Assembly: GCA_964646625.1 (NCBI GenBank)
Contig: CAZYHC010000024.1
Location: 1 to 64,000, forward strand
Source of the DNA: DAOULT01 sp964646625
GTDB taxonomy: Bacteria > Chloroflexota > Anaerolineae > CAZYHC01
Reading direction: 5' to 3'
Length of the DNA: 64,000 bases
In this document: piece by piece, positions 33,701-42,071 of the stretch
How positions within the stretch are numbered: position 1 is the first letter of the stretch
How the letters are laid out: the number at the start of each line of letters is the position of its first letter
Translations under genes and position numbers: made by a program
Notes under the pieces: model-generated
What the model was told of the DNA's origin: nothing
Database searches by the model: none
The model's input: only the letters and a program-made list of their open reading frames with translations

Positions 33701-36273
33701 TTATCCTCTCCTACATCGGTGATTGTTATCTTTCCCAGGGAAATGGCTGCGTCGCCCTCGGCATCTCCTGCCACTTCCAGCCGTTCCATAGTTTCCAGCA
33801 GGTACATTCCTATCTTCAATTCATACGTGCCCGCGGGCGTCCCGGCCGGAACCGAGATCGCCAGGCGGTCGCCCACCACCTCTCCGGCCTGCCAGCGCGA
33901 AGTGGGGTAAGTGGGTAGGGCGTCCTTTTGGGCCACCAGCCGCCCTTCTTCATCGACCAGGTGGACGAAAGTGGTGTAATCGTGCGAGATCGTTTTTTCG
34001 GCCCGCCAGTGGAGGATCAGCGTGAAATCCTGGCCGGGGCGGACGGGTTCGGTCGAGAGGTTGTATCCCAGAAAGGTCATCAACCGCGAACCCTTATCGC
34101 TCAACCTGGCCTGCAAGGGGTGCTGAATCGAATTTGCATCGGCGGGCAGAAAGTGTACGTCCTGGAACTTCATCCCCAGGCAGTGAGCACTTCGGGCGTC
34201 CTTTTCCTGGCAGCGGCCCAACACGTGGAACCGCACCACGTTCAAACCCTTTTTGAGCGCCACCGGCGGGGTGACAAACGTCTTCTCCACATCGACCACG
34301 TATTCTCCCACCTGGGTGTCGTTGACGAAGACCTGGACGTGAGGCTGGCCCCAGGCGTGGGCGGTAAAGTAGAGGCGCTTCTGGCCGTCCTTCACCTCGT
34401 AGAACCAGACCAGGCCGTCGTTAGCCATCCAGCGGGCCACAACTCCCTGCCTCACCTCCACCCCGTACCAGTTGTCCGCCTCATCGAGAAAAGGCCATTC
34501 CCCCACAAAGGCGCTCTGTCGTTCCGGCAACACGAAGGCCGTGATCCATTCATCCTGGTAACGTGGCTGGCCCAGTATTTTCTGGAGAGACTTCAGAAAC
34601 TCAGAAGCGCCATATAGATCATCATATACTTCATGGTGAATGACCACGTATTTAATGCCGATACTTCTCAAAATCCGCAGGCGATCCAGGTCGGGCGGAT
34701 AAGCGACGATGTCCTGGGCCGGAACAGGAGAGACCTGCCCGCTGAAGAAACGCACCAGGTCCCAGGCCCCGACCGGCCAGCGGTGGATGTAACCGTTCAC
34801 TATCTTGTGGCCGTGAATCGTCTGGTAATACATGGCCCGGTTGCTGACCCCCGTGCTTCCTCCGCCCTCAAGGGGCAGGTCGAGGACCGCCCCCTGGCCG
34901 GCCTCGGCTGCTATCTCTCTGTAGAAAGATGGTACCTGCGGCTCGAAGACGGGGAAAGGGAAAAGGGCAATGTATTCGGCCACGATGATCAGGGTCAGGC
35001 CGCAGGCCAGGCCAACTTGCGCCGCCCTGCTTTTCAGCCTGGACAGGATATCCTTTGCCCCCAGGCAGACGAGCACCGCCAGGCAGAAAGCGACGGTCTC
35101 GTTCAGGCGGTTGGGCGTCCGCCCCCACTCGTAAAATGGGACCTCTTTCAGCAGGGCATAAGGCAGCACCACGTAACTGCTCTTTCCTTCGCCTGTATAT
35201 TCCACCAGGTGTCCCCCGACCATCAGGAGCGGCCCCAGGGAGAGCAGGGCGGCGCTCAAGCCCAGCACAGCCCAGAATCGGGCCCGGCCACGGTCGCTCC
35301 TGAACCCCCAACAGGCCAGGAGCAACGGCACGAGGCCCAGATACCCCAGGTGTTCGGACACGCTGGGCGCGACCTGGTGGGCAAAGCGGCGAAACCCTTC
35401 CACCCGCTCCACCAGAGGATGATAATAGGAAGGGACAAAAAAAGTCAACAGGTCGGCGGAGAAGCCTATCCACCACGATCCCACTGCAAGATATTCCAGC
35501 CGTCCGGCCAATTTATCCAGCAGAAAGGGCCCCAGAAAAGGAGCGGTCAGGACCAAGGCTATAACCAGGGCCAGACCAAAGGCCCGTCCGAAGCCAGGGT
35601 TGAGCACAGAGCGAGGCTTAACTGCCAGGTTATAGCCCAGAAAAACAAACGTGAAAGGGATGAGAAAATAGGCCACGTGCATCAAACTGACCACAAGCGA
35701 CAGGGCCAGAAGCAAGCCACACCATACTCCCCTTTTCAGCCCCGGCCTGTTCCTCAGAAGCAACAGGGATAGAGCATACAAGGGGAACAGGTACACCATA
35801 ATCTGGGCGAAATGGCCCGCCTGGGCGTGGCCGGTCTTGCTGGGAAAGAAGGCGAAGATAAGCCCCCCGATAAAAGCCGCCACCCTGTTGCCCGTCAGCC
35901 AGTAGCCCAGGAGGTAAGTGGTCACCCCGGCTAAGGCAAAGGAAAGCAATAAGAGCAGGTTATAAGCGACCAGCGGGCCGAAGAGGAGCACGAAAGGCAG
36001 CCCCACCAGTTGCACGTAAGCCTCCGCCAGCAGTTGGGGATGGTATCCGCCGCTGGGATAGTAGAAGAAAGAAAGGTCGGCCGGGCTGGTGCCCAGTTCG
36101 AGCCAGGCTTTGGCGCTCCACCACAGCGACCAGCACCATTGATAGTTGTCGCGAGCATAGGCCCCGGCCAGCCCGGAAAACATCTTAAAGGGCAACGGGT
36201 AGGTGAGGGCTATGGTGATCAAACCGTATAACAGGAAACAACTGACGATCGCTCTGGTAATCTTCTTATTCAT
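33697..36273 (-). CDS. Type II GT-C-like membrane protein with jelly-roll and beta-sandwich tail
   Basis: 858 aa. It lacks the DE first-loop motif of its neighbours and instead has ARDNYQWCWSLWWSAKAW and YYPSGGYHPQLLAEAY, the same layout as the gene at 44580. About 11 membrane segments end near residue 455. Then comes an outer alpha/beta region, a jelly-roll-like unit (about residues 620-730: YFTAHAWGQPHVQVFVNDTQVGEY...) with two cysteines in GRCQEKDARSAHCLG, and one beta-sandwich unit (MTFLGYNLSTEPVRPGQDFTLILHW...). The family resembles large bacterial YfhO/GT-C-type sugar transferases; activity is inferred from fold only. It starts 5 bases after the nuclease-like gene. Confidence 0.72.
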   Translation of the reverse strand: MNKKITRAIVSCFLLYGLITIALTYPLPFKMFSGLAGAYARDNYQWCWSLWWSAKAWLELGTSPADLSFFYYPSGGYHPQLLAEAYVQLVGLPFVLLFGPLVAYNLLLLLSFALAGVTTYLLGYWLTGNRVAAFIGGLIFAFFPSKTGHAQAGHFAQIMVYLFPLYALSLLLLRNRPGLKRGVWCGLLLALSLVVSLMHVAYFLIPFTFVFLGYNLAVKPRSVLNPGFGRAFGLALVIALVLTAPFLGPFLLDKLAGRLEYLAVGSWWIGFSADLLTFFVPSYYHPLVERVEGFRRFAHQVAPSVSEHLGYLGLVPLLLACWGFRSDRGRARFWAVLGLSAALLSLGPLLMVGGHLVEYTGEGKSSYVVLPYALLKEVPFYEWGRTPNRLNETVAFCLAVLVCLGAKDILSRLKSRAAQVGLACGLTLIIVAEYIALFPFPVFEPQVPSFYREIAAEAGQGAVLDLPLEGGGSTGVSNRAMYYQTIHGHKIVNGYIHRWPVGAWDLVRFFSGQVSPVPAQDIVAYPPDLDRLRILRSIGIKYVVIHHEVYDDLYGASEFLKSLQKILGQPRYQDEWITAFVLPERQSAFVGEWPFLDEADNWYGVEVRQGVVARWMANDGLVWFYEVKDGQKRLYFTAHAWGQPHVQVFVNDTQVGEYVVDVEKTFVTPPVALKKGLNVVRFHVLGRCQEKDARSAHCLGMKFQDVHFLPADANSIQHPLQARLSDKGSRLMTFLGYNLSTEPVRPGQDFTLILHWRAEKTISHDYTTFVHLVDEEGRLVAQKDALPTYPTSRWQAGEVVGDRLAISVPAGTPAGTYELKIGMYLLETMERLEVAGDAEGDAAISLGKITITDVGEDN

Positions 36274-36278
36274 CTCTA

Positions 36279-37379
36279 TTAAACATCATACCGCTCGCGC
36301 AGGTAGTTCCGCCAGCCCAGATCGACGCCTTCAATCTGGTCCACGCGTACGCGCGCCATCAATTCCTCCACCGTCAAATGGCGCATCGGGCCCCTCCCCT
36401 CCTCCAGCACCGCGTTCCACGCGCCAATTATACCCTCCTCCTCCCTATCAACCAGCGCGTGGAGATATTCTGGCACCTCGTGCAGTTCGGTGTTCCTGAT
36501 AAATCCAACAGATACCACGTCAACCTGGTCGGCCTGGCCTGTCTGCCGCAGGTACTCCGCCAGAAGAAACTGACGCATGAACTGATAGAACGGGCCCTGG
36601 AAAGGGCAGCCCCACACTTTTGAGAAGGCGGAGAGCGCAATCCCTGCTTCCTCCAGGTGTTCCCAATAACGCCGCGATCCCTGCTCTCCACCTTTCGTCA
36701 GCAGACACGACCGGGCAGGGTCGCTATCCCTCGACACGTCGAGCGACAGGCACCTGGCCCTTTCACCTTCGTGAGCCGATTGGAAGGCACTGCACTCGCC
36801 AAAGGTGCTTTCGGTGTATTTCCACTCCACCAGCGTGATATGCCTCTGCTTTCTCCTGCCGACCCAAAAGATAGCGGCGTCGATGCTGGTGCAGTACTGG
36901 CCCCGCTTTCCGCTGCTCGGCTCGCCCAGCCATTCCGTGACTTCCGGCGGGCCTGTGTATTCGAATTCGATCCCCGTCACCTCCCGCAGACCTGGGAGGA
37001 AAGGCCACAACACAGACCGGGCCAGATCGAGGTCCTGCCGGAGGGAAAAGAGAAAGTTCAGACACGCCGCCTGAGAACTCTTCAGGTTCCGAATTTCGGG
37101 ATGGGCAATGCCCTCTTCATCCAGGTAGGACAGGATGGCGTCGGCCAGAGGCTCGTATAAGGCCAGCCGTTCGTGATCGGGGGGCAGGATGTGCGGATAA
37201 GTGAAGGTTGGATACCTGTTTGAGCGGCCATCGACGAGACTGGGCCATCTTCGGCGCTTGAAGGCCACCTGCCGAAAGACCTCCTGCTGCTCAAAGGCGT
37301 TCTGCTGATAGAACCAGGCCGTATCTCCGCCCTTCTCGCCGGGAAGCACGTGACGTCTGATAGTATCTGAATCAACCAT
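36279..37379 (-). CDS. PD-(D/E)XK nuclease-like protein
   Basis: 366 aa soluble protein. SSQAACLNFLFSL near residue 101 and the core SIDAAIFWVG...HITLVEWKYTES (D167, E185-W-K187) match the D...ExK active-site pattern of PD-(D/E)XK nucleases, closest in style to the PGN_0703-type putative restriction endonucleases. The ATG at 37379 follows AAGGAG; the stop is 5 bases before the next GT-C gene, so it is probably co-transcribed with glycan genes, an odd pairing. No methyltransferase is adjacent. It might be a relic of a restriction or mobile element; the frame is intact. Assignment is from motif only. Confidence 0.6.
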   Translation of the reverse strand: MVDSDTIRRHVLPGEKGGDTAWFYQQNAFEQQEVFRQVAFKRRRWPSLVDGRSNRYPTFTYPHILPPDHERLALYEPLADAILSYLDEEGIAHPEIRNLKSSQAACLNFLFSLRQDLDLARSVLWPFLPGLREVTGIEFEYTGPPEVTEWLGEPSSGKRGQYCTSIDAAIFWVGRRKQRHITLVEWKYTESTFGECSAFQSAHEGERARCLSLDVSRDSDPARSCLLTKGGEQGSRRYWEHLEEAGIALSAFSKVWGCPFQGPFYQFMRQFLLAEYLRQTGQADQVDVVSVGFIRNTELHEVPEYLHALVDREEEGIIGAWNAVLEEGRGPMRHLTVEELMARVRVDQIEGVDLGWRNYLRERYDV

Positions 37380-37720
37380 AGCTTTCTCTCCTTCAGGGTA
37401 TACTTATGCATCCAGTGTAATACTTATATAGTCGCTTTCCTGGCACCAATAATTCACCCCAATATCAAACATAGCAAGCTTATGATTTTTGATTTTTTAA
37501 TTGGGTAAACAAAACTACCCACTTGATGCTACGTTTGATTTACTTCCTTAGTGCCTTCGTGTCTTGGTGGCTTGGTGTTAAGTTTACTACCACGAAGACA
37601 CAAAGACACCAAAATATCACGAACCAAGAGCGTTCATACCCCGGATTACCCAAATAATTTGTCAAAGACCATTAGCTTGCTTCAGCTTTGAGTCTGGGAG
37701 TTTGACTCCCAGGCGGGTTG
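37380..37720. other. Repeat-rich gap inside the GT-C array
   Basis: 341 bases without a gene. It holds an inverted repeat of GTCTT-GGTGGC / ACCACGAAGACAC type (37549-37617), a perfect hairpin CTGGGAGT/ACTCCCAG (37694-37712) without a T-run, and AT-rich sequence (37440-37540). It separates the two blocks of the array; a promoter for the downstream block may lie here, but none is clear. Confidence 0.7.
37549..37617. repeat. CTTCGTGTCTTGGTGGC/ACCACGAAGACAC repeat
   Basis: The left part CTTCGTGTCTTGGTGG faces the right part ACCACGAAGACACAAAGACACC. It is similar in design to the CACAGAG repeats (short ACACAAAG units as inverted halves). Confidence 0.65.
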
Positions 37721-39502
37721 CTAACTTTCCCGCCGCCGAAACAACCAGATAGTCGGGTGGTCGAAAATCTTGAAGGTCAATTCGGCCCAACTGTCATCTA
37801 TACGTAACCCCAGGAGGCCGGGACGCCTCTCGAAGACCCTGACCAGCTCGAACCCCAGCTCTCCGGCGAAGAGGCGGCGATAATATTCGCTCTCCACAGG
37901 GAACAGCGAGGGCAAACGGCGGTAAGAGTCATAGTTGCGCTCGCTGAAGACGATGTAATCGGCTGCCCCCAGGCGTTGATAGATGTACTCCCATTTCTCC
38001 TCGTCGGAAAGCAAAGGCAAATTTTCCTCTTCTTCCTCCTCCTGGCCTGCCCGCCGCACGACCTGGAGGCCCGTGTTCTCGATCCAGGCTGGCAGGGGCA
38101 GGGGCTTCGCCAGGGGACTTCTTTCATATAGAAAGTCGAAGTTCAACCGCGGAAAGCGGTAGAGCGGCTCCCCATCCTCCTCACGTTCGCTGTTGAATTT
38201 GAGGGGAGGGGCGTAGGCGTCCTTGTCGTTTTCCAGGATGATGGCCGCTCCTTTCTCGACGTGGCTCCGGATCCACCGGGATGCCTCGATGCGGGTATCG
38301 GCGACGGAGTAGATGTTGGCAAAGGCCAGGGCGTACAACAAGGTGGCGACGAGCACCAGTCCGGCATAACCGTCGGCGATCCAACGCCAGGGCCCTTTCG
38401 TTGTTCCGTTCGCTGTTCCGTTCGCTGTTCCGTTCGTTGTTTTGGCCGCCGCTCTGATATCCACCAGGAAGTAGGCCGCCAGGATAGCCAGCACAGGCAA
38501 GGCCGGCAGCGCGTAGCGGATAAACTTGGTCCTCAAGCTACAGGCCGAGAGGAAATAGAGTAGGATAAAAACGAGAAAAATCGCATTCTGCTTCCATTTC
38601 CTTAAGGCGTATATCGCTCCCAGGAGGGCCGTCGCCTCCAGCAGAGGGCCCATGCTCCAGAAGAGCAGGTTGCTCACGTAATATAGCGGGGTCGTGCCCT
38701 CAAACTGGAGCGTCCACTGGGGCTTAAAATATCCTCTGGTCTCCAGCACGATCCACAAAAACCCCTGGCGAAAGAAATAGGTCTCCGGGTCCAGGAGCAG
38801 GGAAGGGGTCAACAGGAAAAAAGTGCCCACCACGCTGACCAGGCCGAGCGCCAGCCTCCGATCCAACAGGGACCTGGGCGCGGGCCTCAGCCAGTGAGCC
38901 GCCACCAGGGAGCAGCAGAGCAGGAGGCCGTTGACGCGGCTGGCCGTAGCCAGGCCGATGAATAAACCGGCCAGCAGGTAACTCCTGAGCCCTCCGCCCT
39001 GGGCCACCTCCACGATGAAATAGAAAGCCCCGATCACGAAAAAAGCCATAACCACGTCCAGGACGTAGAAATGGGCGTATTGGATGCTCAAGACGGTGAA
39101 GGCTGTGAGGGCCGCCGCCCACACCCCGACCTTTTTGCCGTAGGCCCTTTTGGCCGCCAGGTAGCACAGGACAACGACCAGCGAACTGAGCAAGGCGGCC
39201 AGCCCCCGGGCCAGCAGGTAGTGCTCTCTCTCTCCCAATGCGCCGAAGAGCGAGGCCGCCAGGCTGAGCAGCTTGAAGAGATACAGAGGGGCGGTGCCCC
39301 ACTCTGAGGGCAAGGTGGAGGGATAAGTGACCTTCAACGACCAGCGGATAGCCCGCCCCTCGTCGGGGTTGAAAAAGTAGGGCGCATCCCACATCAGGCC
39401 GTGAAATCTGAGGAAAGTGCCCAAAGCCACGCTGCCGAATAGAATTAGATCGTCCCTTTTCTGCCACACCCGCCCAACGAACCGCTCCATGTCGCTATCC
39501 AT
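37721..39502 (-). CDS. GT-C (GT39-like) membrane glycosyltransferase without beta-sandwich tail
   Basis: 593 aa, the shortest of the array. FFNPDEGRAIRWSLKV carries D47-E48 in the first loop; about 11 membrane segments end near residue 400, followed by a soluble outer domain (ADTRIEASRWIRSHVEKGAAIILE...) typical of GT39 proteins of the ArnT style. It lacks the two C-terminal beta-sandwich units of its neighbours. Residues 355-366 are a 4-residue repeat (NGTANGTANGTT) from a 12-bp tandem repeat. Start ATG follows a GGAAACAGG ribosome site; the gap to the upstream gene is 58 bases. Confidence 0.82.
   Translation of the reverse strand: MDSDMERFVGRVWQKRDDLILFGSVALGTFLRFHGLMWDAPYFFNPDEGRAIRWSLKVTYPSTLPSEWGTAPLYLFKLLSLAASLFGALGEREHYLLARGLAALLSSLVVVLCYLAAKRAYGKKVGVWAAALTAFTVLSIQYAHFYVLDVVMAFFVIGAFYFIVEVAQGGGLRSYLLAGLFIGLATASRVNGLLLCCSLVAAHWLRPAPRSLLDRRLALGLVSVVGTFFLLTPSLLLDPETYFFRQGFLWIVLETRGYFKPQWTLQFEGTTPLYYVSNLLFWSMGPLLEATALLGAIYALRKWKQNAIFLVFILLYFLSACSLRTKFIRYALPALPVLAILAAYFLVDIRAAAKTTNGTANGTANGTTKGPWRWIADGYAGLVLVATLLYALAFANIYSVADTRIEASRWIRSHVEKGAAIILENDKDAYAPPLKFNSEREEDGEPLYRFPRLNFDFLYERSPLAKPLPLPAWIENTGLQVVRRAGQEEEEEENLPLLSDEEKWEYIYQRLGAADYIVFSERNYDSYRRLPSLFPVESEYYRRLFAGELGFELVRVFERRPGLLGLRIDDSWAELTFKIFDHPTIWLFRRRES
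38403..38438. repeat. In-frame 12-bp tandem repeat, three copies
   Basis: GTTCCGTTCGCT at 38403-38414 and 38415-38426 and GTTCCGTTCGTT at 38427-38438. Read on the minus strand it gives repeated N-G-T-A in a loop between membrane segments. Copy number may vary without loss of frame. Confidence 0.9.
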
Positions 39503-39511
39503 CCTGTTTCC

Positions 39512-39586
39512 TATCTCTCAACCGTACTCACCTCCAACCTCCAACTTCCAACCTCCAACTTTATCTTTCAACCGTAACCACCTCCA
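39512..39586. repeat. Partial duplication of the 3' end of the upstream GT-C gene
   Basis: The 25 bases TATCTTTCAACCGTAACCAC... at 39562-39586, which encode the last residues and stop of the gene at 39561-42071, recur with three changes at 39512-39536. Between them is a tandem CCTCCAAC/TTCCAAC run (39531-39560). Confidence 0.7.
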
Positions 39587-42071
39587 GCAAAACCCTGTCC
39601 GTTTCTCCTACCGATAGCCTTCGTCCGTTGTCTGCCAGATACATCCCCACTTCCAGCCCGTATCGTCCTGCCGGGGCGTCGGGCGATATGGGCAGATCGT
39701 ATTGATCGCGCACCACCTCCCCGGCCTCCCATTCGGTAGTGGGATAGAAGCCATCCACCGGCTCGTTGTCCTTCTGGCCCCACAGCCTGCCCTCCTCGTC
39801 CACCAGGTGGGTGAAGACGATGTAACCCTCGTCCATTTTCTCCAAAGCCTGCCAGAAGAGGGTCAGGTGAATTCCATCGCCCGGCCTGAAGAGTTCGTTG
39901 TTGATGCCGCTCCCCAGGCTATAACCCAGGAGACGGACCCTATCGCCCAAAGTGGCCTGCAAGGGATGCTCTATCCCCAGCTCTTCTTCCGTGGGCGGTT
40001 CGCGCTTCGGCACCTCCACTGGTCCCAGCAGCAGAGGAGCGCCGTCGTCGGGCTCCGGGCTTTGTTGCCGGTCGGGATCGTACAGACTGACCTCGATCTG
40101 ATAGACGCCGGGCGGAGTGCCAGGTAAAATCTCGAGCTCGCGCTCATCTCGGAGCGTCATCCCCGCCGTCCAGCGGTCGGTGGGAAGCCCACCGAAAACC
40201 GGCATCCCCCCCTGTTGGCCCCAGATGTGATACACCCCGTTGACCAGTTTTAGGTAAATTATATATCTTTCCTCCATCGGGCGCAAGCAGCGCCAGAAAA
40301 GGTGAACCTGGATACGGCCCTCGGCAATCTGATCGGTGAAGAGGTCGTAGCCCAGGAAAACGATATTTCGGCCCAGGGGCACGATGCGCACCTGCCGGGC
40401 GGGCACCACTTCGTAGGGCACCTGGGGCCGACGATAAATCCAGGCGTAATCGATGCCTTTCAGACGCACGGTGCGCTCCGGCTTCAGCGAGCGAAAGTAG
40501 CGGGTCATGGCCGCAAAAGGGACCTCGCTCTGTACCTGGCTGACGTAAGAGACAACGTAATCTGCCCCCAGCCAGGGCATGATCTGGCCTTCTTCCACCT
40601 CGCGCAGGGGCATCGTTTCCCCCTGGTAGAAGGGCGAAAATTCGGAGTAATACCAGGTGGCGGCCAGACCCTTTTCTTCCTGAGCGTTGAGGTAATCGGC
40701 GGCCCTGTCCAACCCCTCTCCCCAGCCGACCAGAACGGTTTGAGGAGCCAGCCAGCCTCCGCCAGCCATCGGGTTGTAATAAGTCAGGTAATAAGGGCCG
40801 TGAGGCAGGGCGAAAGCGGCCTGCAAAACCAGAATAGAGCCACAGAGGACACAGAGAACACAGAGAGATTTAGCTCTAACCTCTGTGAACTCCGTGCCCT
40901 CTGTGGCTATAAATTTGAGGCTGGAACTCGCCACCCGAAACAAGGTGTACAGTCCCGCCGCCGCCACGATCTCCAGCGCAGGGTAGATGGGCAGGAGATA
41001 GCGGTCGTACCTGATCCCCCCCTGGCCGATGAAGAGGGCGAAAAGCAAAGCATAAATCCCCAGCCATATCAAGGCGCGGTTTCTGGGCCAGGCTAGAGGT
41101 TTGGGGCGGAAGGCCAGGTAATAGCAGGCAGCCGCCAGCCCCGCCAGGGTGAGAGGGGTGAGGCGAAAAAGCAGGGTCAGGGGATAGAAAAGCACCTCGT
41201 TCAACAGGGTAGGGCGGCCCAGAAAAAAGGTGCCCTGGGGATGATATCTGGTGGACACTGTGCTGGTGCCCTTCTGGATGACCTCGCCGATGGCGCCCGC
41301 CGGATCGACCCACATGGCCGGCCAGAGCAGGACGAAAACGGCTCCCGCCATCGCCCCCCAGAGCAGGAATTGAGCCGCCCGGCGAGGGAGAGCTTTGCGC
41401 TCTGTCCAGCAGGCCGCCAGGGACAGCAGACCGATGAAAGGAATCAGAAACAGAGAAGTGGACTTGCTCAGGAAGGCCAGGCCGGCCGCCAGGCCGGAGA
41501 AAATGAGGTAAAGCGCCGGCCGGGAGCGCCCCGCGTAGAGGTAAACCAGGTAGCTCAAAACCGCCCAGGTCATGAAGGTGGTCACCAGGGCGTCGTGGTG
41601 GAGAAAACGGGAATGGGCCAGGTAGAAAGGATCCAGGGCCAGCAACACGGCGCCGAGCAGGGCCACCCGCTCCTCGAACAGTTTTCTGACCAGGAGGTAG
41701 ACCACTACCACTCCCAGGCTGGTCAACAGGGCGGTGGGCGCCCTCAGGGCGGCCAGGTAATCGACGCTCACGGCCTCGATGGGCACCTCTCTCAGAAAAT
41801 CGAGAAATCCCGTCCCGCTTCCCTCGATGACGTATCCGACGAGATATTTAGCCAACAGCCCTGCCGTGCCGGTCCACATCGTGGTTACGCCGGGATGCCC
41901 TTTCTGCAAGGTGCCTGCCCACTCTCCCTCCACCAGAGCACGCCCGAACCCGGCCGAGCGCTCCGTCCAGCGGCGCTCGTCGGGGGTCAGGAAGGCGTCC
42001 AGGGCCAAAACGCGAGGAATGAAAGCCAAAAGAAACAAAGCCACAGCGATGTAAAGCGTTCGTCTCCTCAT
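39561..42071 (-). CDS. GT-C (GT39-like) membrane glycosyltransferase with tandem beta-sandwich tail
   Basis: 836 aa. FLTPDERRWTERSAGFGRAL has D31-E32; QKGHPGVTTMW and LLALDPFYLAHSR are shared with the genes at 26224 and 42068, its closest paralogues here. About 12 membrane segments reach residue 430; two beta-sandwich units begin near residue 560 (IVFLGYDLFTDQIAEGRIQVHLFW... and VRLLGYSLGSGINNELFRPGDGIHLTLFW...). Residues about 389-411 (ATEGTEFTEVRAKSLCVLCVLCG) come from the repeat at 40839-40907 and lie just before a membrane segment. The ATG at 42071 overlaps the previous stop; the longer frame to 42227 would lie inside the upstream gene. Confidence 0.82.
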   Translation of the reverse strand: MRRRTLYIAVALFLLAFIPRVLALDAFLTPDERRWTERSAGFGRALVEGEWAGTLQKGHPGVTTMWTGTAGLLAKYLVGYVIEGSGTGFLDFLREVPIEAVSVDYLAALRAPTALLTSLGVVVVYLLVRKLFEERVALLGAVLLALDPFYLAHSRFLHHDALVTTFMTWAVLSYLVYLYAGRSRPALYLIFSGLAAGLAFLSKSTSLFLIPFIGLLSLAACWTERKALPRRAAQFLLWGAMAGAVFVLLWPAMWVDPAGAIGEVIQKGTSTVSTRYHPQGTFFLGRPTLLNEVLFYPLTLLFRLTPLTLAGLAAACYYLAFRPKPLAWPRNRALIWLGIYALLFALFIGQGGIRYDRYLLPIYPALEIVAAAGLYTLFRVASSSLKFIATEGTEFTEVRAKSLCVLCVLCGSILVLQAAFALPHGPYYLTYYNPMAGGGWLAPQTVLVGWGEGLDRAADYLNAQEEKGLAATWYYSEFSPFYQGETMPLREVEEGQIMPWLGADYVVSYVSQVQSEVPFAAMTRYFRSLKPERTVRLKGIDYAWIYRRPQVPYEVVPARQVRIVPLGRNIVFLGYDLFTDQIAEGRIQVHLFWRCLRPMEERYIIYLKLVNGVYHIWGQQGGMPVFGGLPTDRWTAGMTLRDERELEILPGTPPGVYQIEVSLYDPDRQQSPEPDDGAPLLLGPVEVPKREPPTEEELGIEHPLQATLGDRVRLLGYSLGSGINNELFRPGDGIHLTLFWQALEKMDEGYIVFTHLVDEEGRLWGQKDNEPVDGFYPTTEWEAGEVVRDQYDLPISPDAPAGRYGLEVGMYLADNGRRLSVGETDRVLLEVVTVER
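40839..40907. repeat. GCCACAGAG...CTCTGTGGC repeat inside a GT-C gene (long copy)
   Basis: The ends GCCACAGAGG and CCTCTGTGGC are inverted; inside, ACACAGAG units face CTCTGTGAACTCCGTG. The 69-base length keeps the frame. Read on the minus strand it gives TEGTEFTE then LCVLCVLCG. Confidence 0.9.

Noticed and set aside
37694..37712. Terminator at the end of the GT-C gene at 37721
   Set aside because: The stem is perfect but no T-run follows on the minus strand; left as a hairpin of unknown role.
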